50,956 nt of DNA, taken from positions 1 to 50,956 of the forward strand of contig NZ_KK211100.1 in assembly GCF_000620305.1 (NCBI RefSeq), written 5' to 3'. A program made the position numbers and the translations under genes. This stretch comes from Desulfitibacter alkalitolerans DSM 16504 (lineage in GTDB: Bacteria; Bacillota; DSM-16504; Desulfitibacterales; Desulfitibacteraceae). Numbering within the stretch: position 1 is the first letter of the stretch; every line of letters begins with the position of its first letter. Positions 1 through 8,108 of the stretch are shown in pieces. The notes beneath the pieces were generated by a model, which made no database searches, was not told the DNA's origin, and worked only from the letters and a program-made list of their open reading frames with translations.

Positions 1-192
1 TTAAATTTAAACATATTTAGCTTAATTATCCATAGTTAATTATTGCTATTTTCTGGGTTTGACAATGTTAGAAAATTTTTATGCAACACTACTGTCTTTG
101 TATAAAGAAATATTTATTATTTAATGAAACATTTTCCTCACTGCCAACGTCTAATACTTAGATATCTAAATTCTAAGGAAGAAGGGAAGTTA

Positions 193-2934
193 ATGAATAA
201 TAAAGAAGGAAAAAGGACAGCACGAATAGTATTATCAGTCTTAATAGCATTTTTTATTTTAATGTTTTCTCCGGCAGCTTTTGCAAATTCACCTACCATT
301 TCAACTATTAAGATCAATGGAACAAACTATTCACCCGGCAGCATTAACAACTCTACTATCAACAAAGGTGCAGTCAATGATCTAAGTCTAAACATAATAG
401 TTACTTTTAATGGAGCACCAGCATCTGAATATAAAGCTGGAATTGAAGTTAAAGCACCAGGCTTTGACAGCAGCCTGGAGCAAGAAATAGCTAGTGCAAC
501 CTTGCAGCACAATACTATACTGCTTCCAAATAAAACGTATACAATTAGTATAACTATTTATCAAACAGACACCTTGGATGTCTTAAGTTCAATAAGCTTT
601 ACATATATAATTGGTGATTACGATAATTCTCCACCAACCATAACTTCTCGTTCCCCTGGAATTGGAGAAATACTAACATCACCGCCCAACAGTGTTGAAT
701 TTGAATTTAATGAATCCGTTAGTATTGTAAATTCTGGTATATATATTAAAAATAAAACTACTAATGCAAAAGTAACAGCAGAATCAAATGTAGTACATTC
801 TTCTAATTCAAATATTATTAAAATTAATAAATCACTGGACTATAGTAATACATATACAGTTGTAATCGAAGCTAACTCGGTAAAGGACTCTGCAGGAAAC
901 TCCCTGCCAGCCACATCCTGGGACTTTTCTGTAGCCGCTGATCCAAATGCCCCTCCAATAATATCTAGCCGTACACCAGCCTCTGGTGCAGCTGGTGTAA
1001 AGATAAATGCTAATGTAAAGATCACTATAAGTAAAGAACTAGATTTGCCTACTGTAAACGCCAGTTCTATATCCTTGAAGCAGGGAAATACAACTGTCCC
1101 TGTGACCATAGACCGTATTAATCAAAATGGAAAAGGTGAAATAATACTAACACCGACACAAAATTTAAATTATAATAGAGTTTATACCGTGGAAATTGTC
1201 AATAATGCAATTAAGGATGTGAATGGTAAAGCTCTGGCTGGAGCTACCTGGAATTTTACCACTGAAGCTGGCAGTCTCTTGACTATTTCTAGCAGATATC
1301 CTCAAGCAGATGCAGCAAATGTAGATGTTGATGATGTAATTTCAATAACCTTTAATAATAGGCTTAACTCATCAACAGTAAGCCCAAGTAATATATATTT
1401 AAGAAGAAGCGGCTCAAGCTCAAATATATCTGCAGTGCTAAAATATACGGATTCTACCAGAACAGTTACCATAACTCCCAATAGTCCCCTTGCATACAAT
1501 GCAGATTATATTGTTTATATATCCAATAACCTTAGAGATATCAATGGAAATAACATTATAACAACAAACTGGGCGTTTAAAACAAAGGCTGAAGATGCTC
1601 TTGCCATTGTTGACAGAAGTCCAAAGCCCAATTCTACCAACCATCCAGTAGATGGGGAAATTACAGTTAAATTTTCTCAACCTCTTCAGACTTCAACAAT
1701 AACAAGCTCAAATATTTATTTAAGAAAGTCCGGTTCAACCAGAAACATATCTGCAGATTTAAAATACACCAGTTCCACCAGAACTGTAACAATAACACCA
1801 AGCAGCAATTTAGACTATGATTCAGACTACATTGTTTATCTAACAAATAATCTTAGGGACACTAACGGAAATAGACTTACCGCAACCAATTGGAAGTTTA
1901 CTACAAAAGAAGAGGATCCTGTTGTAATAACAGAGCGTAGTCCTTTAGCAAATGCAAAGGATGTTGATGTTGATACAGAGATTAGCATTAGATTCTCCCA
2001 GAATATGAATCAATCAACTTTAACCACTGCAAACATATACCTAAGAAAGGCTAATACGACAAGAAATATCACTGCTGCTTTAAGCTATAATTCATCAAGA
2101 AGAACTGTAACACTAAAGCCAGCTTCATCTCTTGACTATAATACTGAATATACAGTTTATGTTACAAACAAGGTCAGGGACACTAGCGGCAATTCATTAA
2201 CCGCAGTTAACTGGAGCTTTAAAACCAAGGAAACTCAACCTTTTGAGGTAATCTATAATACTCCTGTAAATAATACAGTTAACTTCAAGGTTGATGGAAG
2301 CATAACAGTTATTTTCTCTGGTAATCTTAATCAGAGCACCCTTAATACTGCAAATGTATATTTAAGAGACAATATCAACAATGCATATATACCAGTTACT
2401 TTGACATATACAAGTGCTGATAAAAAACTGACTATCAAACCCCAGGCTAAACTAAGTCCAAGTACAACCTATACTGTATATTTAACCAATGGCCTAAAGG
2501 ATGATAAGGGAACCTCTTTAAAAGCTCTAAACTGGAAATTTACTACCGAGGCTGAACCCATTAGATATGGTACTGCTTCTTCACCTGAACTAAAGGTTGC
2601 CAGCAAATATGTTAATTTCACAGATGCAAGGCCTTATGTAAAAAATGGCAGGACCTTTCTTCCCTTTAGAGCACTTTTTGAGGCTATAGATGCCAATGTT
2701 GGATTTGATTTTTCAAATTCAAAAAGGCTTAAGGTTTGGGGAGAAAAGGATGGCAATAAGATTGAATTATTCATTGGAGACATTAGAGCTTTTAGGAATG
2801 GATCAGCATTAATTATGGATGTTAAACCGGAACTTGTTGACGGAAGAACTATGATACCGGTAAGGTTTGCAGCTGAAGCTCTAGGCATGAGGGTAGGCTG
2901 GGATGACGTGACTAAAACAGTAATAATTGAATAA
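193..2934 (+). CDS. Secreted protein with six Ig-like (Big_5) repeats and a copper-amine-oxidase-N-like C-terminus
   Basis: The ATG at 193 (913 aa) is preferred over upstream starts because a purine-rich site (aaggaagaagggaag) precedes it and the protein then opens with a classic signal peptide: a basic MNNKEGKRTAR, a hydrophobic run, and AFA as probable cleavage site near residue 31. Six Ig-like repeats start near residues 147, 254, 363, 470, 576 and 683; each opens with a (I/V)xxRxP-type strand and ends with W(K/N/S/A)F-T/K-T. Repeats 3-5 are spaced about 106 residues apart and are very similar (SNIYLR, RTVTITP, NLRD-NGN). Residues ~796-913 resemble the Cu_amine_oxidN1 domain (GRTFLPFRALFEA, GRTMIPVRFAAEALG), a module common in secreted Firmicutes proteins and not itself an oxidase. 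No LPxTG motif or SLH domain is seen. It probably acts at the cell surface; its binding partner is unknown. Confidence 0.85.
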   Translation: MNNKEGKRTARIVLSVLIAFFILMFSPAAFANSPTISTIKINGTNYSPGSINNSTINKGAVNDLSLNIIVTFNGAPASEYKAGIEVKAPGFDSSLEQEIASATLQHNTILLPNKTYTISITIYQTDTLDVLSSISFTYIIGDYDNSPPTITSRSPGIGEILTSPPNSVEFEFNESVSIVNSGIYIKNKTTNAKVTAESNVVHSSNSNIIKINKSLDYSNTYTVVIEANSVKDSAGNSLPATSWDFSVAADPNAPPIISSRTPASGAAGVKINANVKITISKELDLPTVNASSISLKQGNTTVPVTIDRINQNGKGEIILTPTQNLNYNRVYTVEIVNNAIKDVNGKALAGATWNFTTEAGSLLTISSRYPQADAANVDVDDVISITFNNRLNSSTVSPSNIYLRRSGSSSNISAVLKYTDSTRTVTITPNSPLAYNADYIVYISNNLRDINGNNIITTNWAFKTKAEDALAIVDRSPKPNSTNHPVDGEITVKFSQPLQTSTITSSNIYLRKSGSTRNISADLKYTSSTRTVTITPSSNLDYDSDYIVYLTNNLRDTNGNRLTATNWKFTTKEEDPVVITERSPLANAKDVDVDTEISIRFSQNMNQSTLTTANIYLRKANTTRNITAALSYNSSRRTVTLKPASSLDYNTEYTVYVTNKVRDTSGNSLTAVNWSFKTKETQPFEVIYNTPVNNTVNFKVDGSITVIFSGNLNQSTLNTANVYLRDNINNAYIPVTLTYTSADKKLTIKPQAKLSPSTTYTVYLTNGLKDDKGTSLKALNWKFTTEAEPIRYGTASSPELKVASKYVNFTDARPYVKNGRTFLPFRALFEAIDANVGFDFSNSKRLKVWGEKDGNKIELFIGDIRAFRNGSALIMDVKPELVDGRTMIPVRFAAEALGMRVGWDDVTKTVIIE

Positions 2935-2959
2935 AAAATGCTTTTAAATCTAAAATATC

Positions 2960-2992
2960 AAGCGGTGGTTAGTCTCCATCGCTTTCTTTATT
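2960..2992 (+). terminator. Rho-independent terminator of the Ig-repeat protein gene
   Basis: A 9-bp stem (aagcggtgg / ccatcgctt, one G-U pair) with a 7-nt loop is followed by a T-rich tail, 25 nt after the stop codon. Confidence 0.7.
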
Positions 2993-2996
2993 TAAA

Positions 2997-3120
2997 AGAA
3001 TTGCTCTGCATACTAGTCTACTCTGTCATTGGTAGGATTTATGGCATGAATGGGGGAATTTTTTCGGTAAAAGAAAAAGGGTTTAATCTACCATATACAG
3101 AAAAGTTATAAAGCAATTCT
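2997..3120 (+). other. Possible structured leader of sdhCAB
   Basis: A 9-bp inverted repeat (AGAATTGCT at 2997-3005, AGCAATTCT at 3112-3120) encloses a second stem, GGTAG-(g)-ATT at 3031-3039 with AATCTACC at 3085-3092. It ends about 40 nt before the sdhC start. It matches no riboswitch class I know; chance pairing in A+T-rich DNA is possible. Confidence 0.3.
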
Positions 3121-3162
3121 AATTTAGTAACTATAAATCATTATATAGGAGGAGGGTCTTAT

Positions 3163-3777
3163 TTGACTTGGTATCAAAATGAGTATTTTTTAAGAAGGCT
3201 GCATTCCTTTTCAGGCATATTTCCCCTGGGAATATTCCTGATTGAGCACACCATAGTAAACTCAACTGCACGATATGGTTCTGATGTCTATGATAGTACT
3301 GTAGCATTATTACAAAGCTTGCCAATGCTTATATTTTTGGAGATGGCTTTTATTGTAATACCTTTATTGTTTCATGGCCTATTTGGTATTTATATTGTCT
3401 ATCTTGCTAAAAATAATGTGCTGCAGTACAAATATTATAGAAACTGGGCATTCTATCTGCAGAGAATCACTGCAATAATTACTTTGATTTTTGTAATCTA
3501 TCATGTATGGGCATTACGGATAGGTCATGTAGTCTATGGATTTGATATTAATTATCAGGCAGTAAGCTATCACTTAGCTGACCCCATGGTTTTCTGGTTC
3601 TATGTTGTGGGAGTAGTGGCTAGTATGTATCATTTTGGGAATGGCATTACAACCTTTTTAATCAGTTGGGGTATTACTGCAGGACCCCATTCCCAAAAAT
3701 ATGCTGCCTGGCTTGGCAACGGAATTTTTTTAATTTTAACATTGGTGGGACTTGGTTCCCTGCTGGCATTTATATAA
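3163..3777 (+). CDS. sdhC: Succinate dehydrogenase/fumarate reductase cytochrome b558 subunit
   Basis: This membrane anchor carries two b hemes and passes electrons between the SdhB iron-sulfur clusters and menaquinone. The 204-aa protein has five hydrophobic segments. Histidines at 29, 71, 114 and 157 match in spacing the four axial heme ligands of the B. subtilis SdhC family. The start is a TTG placed just after a strong ggaggaggg site. It is first in sdhCAB, and sdhA begins 13 nt after its stop. In B. subtilis-type complexes the enzyme is a succinate:menaquinone reductase that is reversible in principle, so in an anaerobe it could equally reduce fumarate. The heme-synthesis cluster starting 3.7 kb downstream would supply its cofactor. 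Confidence 0.93.
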   Translation: MTWYQNEYFLRRLHSFSGIFPLGIFLIEHTIVNSTARYGSDVYDSTVALLQSLPMLIFLEMAFIVIPLLFHGLFGIYIVYLAKNNVLQYKYYRNWAFYLQRITAIITLIFVIYHVWALRIGHVVYGFDINYQAVSYHLADPMVFWFYVVGVVASMYHFGNGITTFLISWGITAGPHSQKYAAWLGNGIFLILTLVGLGSLLAFI

Positions 3778-3790
3778 AAGGGGTGAAATG

Positions 3791-5545
3791 ATGAGTAAAC
3801 ACAAGGTAATTGTTATAGGCGGCGGCTTGGCAGGATTAATGACGACCTTAAAATTGGCTGAAAAGGGAGTTTCTGTAGATTTATTCTCCCTGTGTCATGT
3901 TCGTAGATCTCACTCTCTTTGTGCCCAGGGAGGTGTAAATGCAGCTCTAAATACTAAAGGTGAAGACGATTCAACCTGGGAACACTTTTATGATACTATA
4001 TATGGTGGAGATTTCCTGGCAAATCAACCTCCAGTTAAACAAATGTGTGATGAAGCTCCGGGCCTTATTTATTCCATGGAGAGAATGGGTGTAGTATTTA
4101 GCCGAACCCAGGAAGGTCTTTTAGATTTGCGGCTTTTTGGCGGGGTAAAAAAGAAAAGAACTGTTTTTGCTGGTGCAACCACAGGCCAACAGTTATTATA
4201 TGGCCTTGATTCTCAGGTTCGAAGATATGAAGATATGGGACTAGTAAAAAAATTTGAAGGCTGGCAGTTTCTTTCAGCTGTTATAGATAATACTGAGTTT
4301 TGTCGCGGTATTGTGGCACAAAATATGAATGATATGTCCATCCATACCTTTGCTGCTGATGCAGTCTGCCTTGCAACAGGGGGGGCTGGCATGATTTATG
4401 GCCGTTCAACCAATTCCACCATATGTACTGGAAGTGCTGCTGGAGCAGTATTTAAGCAGGGAGTTGAATATGCCAATGGAGAGTTTGTTCAATTTCACCC
4501 TACTGCCATGTTAGGTGATGACAAATACCGCCTAATGTCCGAGGCTTCAAGGGGAGAAGGTGCCCGTGTCTGGACATACAAAGACGGAAAACCATGGTAC
4601 TTTTTAGAGGAGTGGTATCCAGCATATGGCAACCTGGTTCCTAGAGATATTGCCTCCAGAGCAATTTATAAGGTATGTGAAGAAATGGGACTGGGCATTG
4701 AAGGTAAAAATCAGGTATATCTAGATCTGACTCACAAAGACCCAGATTTTTTAGAAAACAGGCTAGGTGGCATCTTAGAAATTTATCGTAAATTCAGTGG
4801 AGAGGACCCATGCCAAAAACCAATGAAAATCTATCCTGCTCCCCACTACTTTATGGGTGGCATTCATGTTGACTGGAACCACATGACTAGAATTCCTGGC
4901 CTATTTGCTGCTGGAGAGTGTGATTACATGTATCATGGCGCAAATCGCCTGGGCGCAAACTCCCTATTATCTGCAACTTATAGTGGTATTGTGGCAGGAC
5001 CCAAAATATTAGATTATATTAAAGGACTTGGTAAGGCAAGTACAGATATTCCACAAAGTGTATTTAGTAGTGAACAGAAATACCAACAAGACATTCATGA
5101 TAGAATTATTAAAATGCAGGGTAAAGAAAACCCTTATGAGTTTCATGTTGAATTAGGCGAAGTCATGAGTACTAATGTAGGAGTTGTGCGTACCAACAAG
5201 AAGCTTGCCATGGCCGTTGAGCAATTAACTGAATTAAAAGAACGCTATAATAACATTAACGTTATTGACAACTCTCATTGGGGTAACCAGACTGCGTTCT
5301 TTGTACGAGATTTAGCTAATATGCTTGAATTAGCATTGGTAGTTGCCAAGGGAGCTTTACTCCGTGATGAGAGTAGGGGCTCTCATTATAAAGAAGAGTT
5401 TCCTGATAGAAATGATCAAGCCTGGTTGAAAACCACAGTTGCTGGTTATTCCCCAGATGGTCCAAAGTTTAGGTATGAGGCAGTGGATACCTCTATTATT
5501 GAACCCCGACAAAGACGTTATGATGTGGTTGAGGGAGGTAAATAA
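3791..5545 (+). CDS. sdhA: Succinate dehydrogenase/fumarate reductase flavoprotein subunit
   Basis: The catalytic FAD subunit interconverts succinate and fumarate on the cytoplasmic face. It is 584 aa from the ATG at 3791, which sits about 6 nt after aggggtg; an ATG at 3788 is equally in frame. It has the dinucleotide-binding GGGLAG near the N-terminus, the RSHSLCAQGG segment whose His normally carries covalent FAD, and family substrate/active-site segments HPTAML, SRGEGARVW, HYFMGGIHVD and NRLGANSLL. Length and motifs fit the B. subtilis-type SdhA. It lies between sdhC and sdhB with tight spacing, so the three are surely one operon. Sequence alone does not say whether the in vivo direction is succinate oxidation or fumarate reduction. 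Confidence 0.95.
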   Translation: MSKHKVIVIGGGLAGLMTTLKLAEKGVSVDLFSLCHVRRSHSLCAQGGVNAALNTKGEDDSTWEHFYDTIYGGDFLANQPPVKQMCDEAPGLIYSMERMGVVFSRTQEGLLDLRLFGGVKKKRTVFAGATTGQQLLYGLDSQVRRYEDMGLVKKFEGWQFLSAVIDNTEFCRGIVAQNMNDMSIHTFAADAVCLATGGAGMIYGRSTNSTICTGSAAGAVFKQGVEYANGEFVQFHPTAMLGDDKYRLMSEASRGEGARVWTYKDGKPWYFLEEWYPAYGNLVPRDIASRAIYKVCEEMGLGIEGKNQVYLDLTHKDPDFLENRLGGILEIYRKFSGEDPCQKPMKIYPAPHYFMGGIHVDWNHMTRIPGLFAAGECDYMYHGANRLGANSLLSATYSGIVAGPKILDYIKGLGKASTDIPQSVFSSEQKYQQDIHDRIIKMQGKENPYEFHVELGEVMSTNVGVVRTNKKLAMAVEQLTELKERYNNINVIDNSHWGNQTAFFVRDLANMLELALVVAKGALLRDESRGSHYKEEFPDRNDQAWLKTTVAGYSPDGPKFRYEAVDTSIIEPRQRRYDVVEGGK

Positions 5546-5547
5546 TA

Positions 5548-6294
5548 ATGTCCAAATACATTCAATTAAAAATAAAAAGACAAAATAGTCCTGATGCACC
5601 AAGCTTCTGGGAAGAATTTCTAGTAACGTACAGCCCAAATATGAATGTAGTTTCTACTCTCATGGAACTAAGAAAGAAGCCTGTTACTAAAGAAGGAAAA
5701 GCAACAACCCCTGTAGTGTGGGATTGCAACTGTTTAGAAGAGGTTTGTGGTGCATGCAGCATGATAGTTAATGGTACTCCCAGACAGGCCTGTTCAGCTC
5801 TAATAGATGCATTAGAACAGCCAATCGTTCTTGAACCATTAAGTAAATTTCCAATTGTTAGAGATCTTATGGTCAACAGAGATTCTATATTAGAAAACTT
5901 TAAAAAAGTAAAAGCCTGGGTGGAAATTGACGGTTCTTTCAATCTTGGTCCAGGGCCAAGGTTTGAGGAGTCCGTTAGGGTAGAAGCATATAAGCTTTCT
6001 CTTTGCATGTCATGCGGCTGTTGTTTAGAGGCATGCCCTAATGTTAATACAAAGTCAGCATTTATTGGACCTGCTGCTTTAAATCAGGTCAGATTATTTA
6101 ATGAAATGCCCCTCGGTAAAATGACTAAATCAAAGAGATTAGCATCAATAATGACAAAGGGCGGCCTGGCTGATTGTGGCAATTCACAAAATTGCGCTCA
6201 GGTCTGCCCAAAGGAAATTCCCTTAACCTCTTCAATTGCCAGATTAAACAGGGAAACAATAATCCATTCCCTGGACAAATGGTTTAAGAAATAA
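5548..6294 (+). CDS. sdhB: Succinate dehydrogenase/fumarate reductase iron-sulfur subunit
   Basis: This subunit relays electrons between FAD and the diheme anchor through three clusters. In 248 aa the ligand sets are all visible: [2Fe-2S] from C62, C67, C70 and C82 (C-x4-C-x2-C-x11-C); a second motif CMSCGCCLEACP starting at C153 for the [4Fe-4S] cluster; and CGNSQNCAQVCP near residues 210-221 for the [3Fe-4S]/[4Fe-4S] pair. The start lies 2 nt after the sdhA stop, with gagggagg at the end of sdhA as its ribosome site. It is the last gene of sdhCAB, followed by a strong terminator. Confidence 0.95.
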   Translation: MSKYIQLKIKRQNSPDAPSFWEEFLVTYSPNMNVVSTLMELRKKPVTKEGKATTPVVWDCNCLEEVCGACSMIVNGTPRQACSALIDALEQPIVLEPLSKFPIVRDLMVNRDSILENFKKVKAWVEIDGSFNLGPGPRFEESVRVEAYKLSLCMSCGCCLEACPNVNTKSAFIGPAALNQVRLFNEMPLGKMTKSKRLASIMTKGGLADCGNSQNCAQVCPKEIPLTSSIARLNRETIIHSLDKWFKK

Positions 6295-6348
6295 AAAATT
6301 GGAAAACCTAAGGGAAGCCCATTTAAATATATAGTAGTGTGTAAATTG

Positions 6349-6377
6349 AAAAAGCACCTAAAAGGGTGCTTTTTTTA
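6349..6377 (+). terminator. Rho-independent terminator of sdhCAB
   Basis: The stem aaaagcacc / ggtgctttt with a 6-nt loop is followed by a run of seven Ts. It separates sdhCAB from the quinone/heme genes. Confidence 0.9.
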
Positions 6378-6449
6378 GATAAAAACTTTGTTGTTTAAGA
6401 ATAATATGGTAAACTATCTTAGTATAAGATTTTGTGGTGGTGACATTTT

Positions 6450-7418
6450 TTGCTGAGATTTGACTTGTTTGAAGATATACGTGAAGATTTATATATAGTT
6501 GAAAAGGAAATGGAACGGTTTGTACAAACTCCAAGTCCTTTACTGACCAAAACTAGCAGTCATTTATTACTTGCAGGCGGAAAAAGGCTTAGACCAGCTT
6601 TTGCATTACTTTCAGGTAAATTTCATAAATACTCATTAGAAAAATTACTGCCACTGGCAGTCGCTTTGGAAATGATTCACATGGCAACATTAGTTCATGA
6701 CGATGTGGTAGATGCCTCCTTAACAAGAAGAGGCAGACCAACTGTAAAAGCAGAATGGGGAGACAGGATTTCTTTGCATACAGGCGATTATTTATTTAGT
6801 AAATCCCTGATCCTAATCTCTGACTATGCCGATAAGCGAATACCTTCTGTGTTGGCAAAGGTAAGTGTACAGATGTGTCAAGGTGAAATACAGCAACTGG
6901 CTACTGCCTACAATGTTAATCAAACAATACGAGATTATTTTTATAAAATAAAGAGAAAAACCGCCTTATTAATTTCTGCAAGCTGCCAACTTGGAGCAAT
7001 TGCAGTTGGGGCACCAGATTATATGGTTAAAAGTCTTTCCAGATATGGTCATTATTTGGGTATGGCCTTTCAAATAACAGACGATATCTTGGATATGATT
7101 GCTGATGAAGCCGAGCTAGGCAAACCAATTGGTGGTGACATCAGACAGGGTATTATTACACTGCCGGCTATCCATGCTTTGCAAAAACATCACTACAAGG
7201 GTAGATTAGCGGACTTGCTTCGGACAAAAGATAAGAATGAAAAAGAAGTTAAAGAAACCATTGACATTATAAAAAATTCAGGAGGAATTGAATACTCCTT
7301 TTCCATTGCAAGAAAATATGTAGACAAAGCAAAAAATGAACTTGTAAAGCTGCCTCCAGTGGATTGTAGAGAAACCTTTGATTTAATGGCAGATTATATA
7401 TACGCTAGAAGTTATTAA
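6450..7418 (+). CDS. hepT: Polyprenyl diphosphate synthase (heptaprenyl-type, component II-like)
   Basis: A trans-isoprenyl diphosphate synthase of 322 aa. It contains the first aspartate-rich motif (LVHDDVVDASLTRRGRPT) and the second (FQITDDILDMI), plus the substrate-binding GGKRLRP. These proteins condense isopentenyl diphosphate onto an allylic primer to give the long side chain of menaquinone. The start is assigned at TTG 6450 behind a weak ggtggtgac site. The symbol is a family-level guess: heptaprenyl enzymes of Bacillus need a second small subunit (HepS), which is not in this window, while octaprenyl/solanesyl enzymes look alike and act alone. Its place between the quinone-linked sdh operon and the heme genes fits menaquinone synthesis. 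Confidence 0.8.
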   Translation: MLRFDLFEDIREDLYIVEKEMERFVQTPSPLLTKTSSHLLLAGGKRLRPAFALLSGKFHKYSLEKLLPLAVALEMIHMATLVHDDVVDASLTRRGRPTVKAEWGDRISLHTGDYLFSKSLILISDYADKRIPSVLAKVSVQMCQGEIQQLATAYNVNQTIRDYFYKIKRKTALLISASCQLGAIAVGAPDYMVKSLSRYGHYLGMAFQITDDILDMIADEAELGKPIGGDIRQGIITLPAIHALQKHHYKGRLADLLRTKDKNEKEVKETIDIIKNSGGIEYSFSIARKYVDKAKNELVKLPPVDCRETFDLMADYIYARSY

Positions 7419-7463
7419 TAGTATACTGTTTAGTTTAGCAGTTCTAGAGGTGAAGTATAATAT

Positions 7464-8108
7464 ATGGCAGAATCATTATATACAATAAATATCAAATTAA
7501 ATAATAAAAACTGCCTGGTAGTAGGAGCAGGTAATGTAAGCGAAAGGAAAATCAATGGTCTTTTGGAAAGCAGAGCAAATGTAACAGTAGTTAGTCCTGA
7601 GTTTACAGGGGGTATCCTTTCTTTAAAGGGTCATCCAAAACTAAGCCTTGTTGCAAGAGAATTCCAAGAAAATGACCTTAAAAATATGTTCCTAGTAATA
7701 AGCGCTACAAATAATAGAAATCTTAACTCTAGAATAGCTTCATTATGCAATAGCAAAAATATCTTAATAAATGTAGTGGACGATCCGGAAAACAGCAGTT
7801 TTTTCGTCCCTTCAGTAGTTCGCAGGGGAGATCTTTCTATAGCCGTTTCTACTGGCGGGAAAAGCCCTGCCCTTGCTTCAAAAATAGGCAGGGAACTATT
7901 AAGCCAGTTTGATGAGAAATATGCAAAATATCTGGATATCCTGGGTGAAATTAGAGATTGGGCAAAGATAGAAATAAAGGACCCTTTAAAACGTAAGGAA
8001 ATGCTAACCCAGCTGCTGGAGATTGATATATATGAGCTAATTAAACTGCACGAGGATGGTTTGATAAAGGAGAGGACCTTAAATGTATATCCTTATAGTG
8101 GGACTTAA
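7464..8108 (+). CDS. sirC: Precorrin-2 dehydrogenase (SirC/MET8 N-terminal type)
   Basis: This 214-aa protein oxidises precorrin-2 to sirohydrochlorin with NAD+. Its N-terminus is a Rossmann fold (NCLVVGAGNVSERKINGLL), followed by the family segment STGGKSPALASKIGREL near residues 131-147. There is no C-terminal methyltransferase (that activity is on the cobA/hemD gene) and no CbiX-type chelatase domain. Members of this family may be dehydrogenase only (B. megaterium SirC) or also insert iron (Met8, CysG), and the sequence does not settle which. It is the first tetrapyrrole gene of the cluster, and its 3' end overlaps hemA by 26 nt. Confidence 0.85.
   Translation: MAESLYTINIKLNNKNCLVVGAGNVSERKINGLLESRANVTVVSPEFTGGILSLKGHPKLSLVAREFQENDLKNMFLVISATNNRNLNSRIASLCNSKNILINVVDDPENSSFFVPSVVRRGDLSIAVSTGGKSPALASKIGRELLSQFDEKYAKYLDILGEIRDWAKIEIKDPLKRKEMLTQLLEIDIYELIKLHEDGLIKERTLNVYPYSGT

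Noticed and set aside
2960-3160. Known riboswitch (for example c-di-GMP or Moco type) before sdhC
   Set aside because: None of the diagnostic conserved cores is present; only simple inverted repeats can be seen.
5562-6008. 148-codon minus-strand ORF inside sdhB
   Set aside because: It is the antisense shadow of a fully conserved iron-sulfur subunit gene with no ribosome site of its own.
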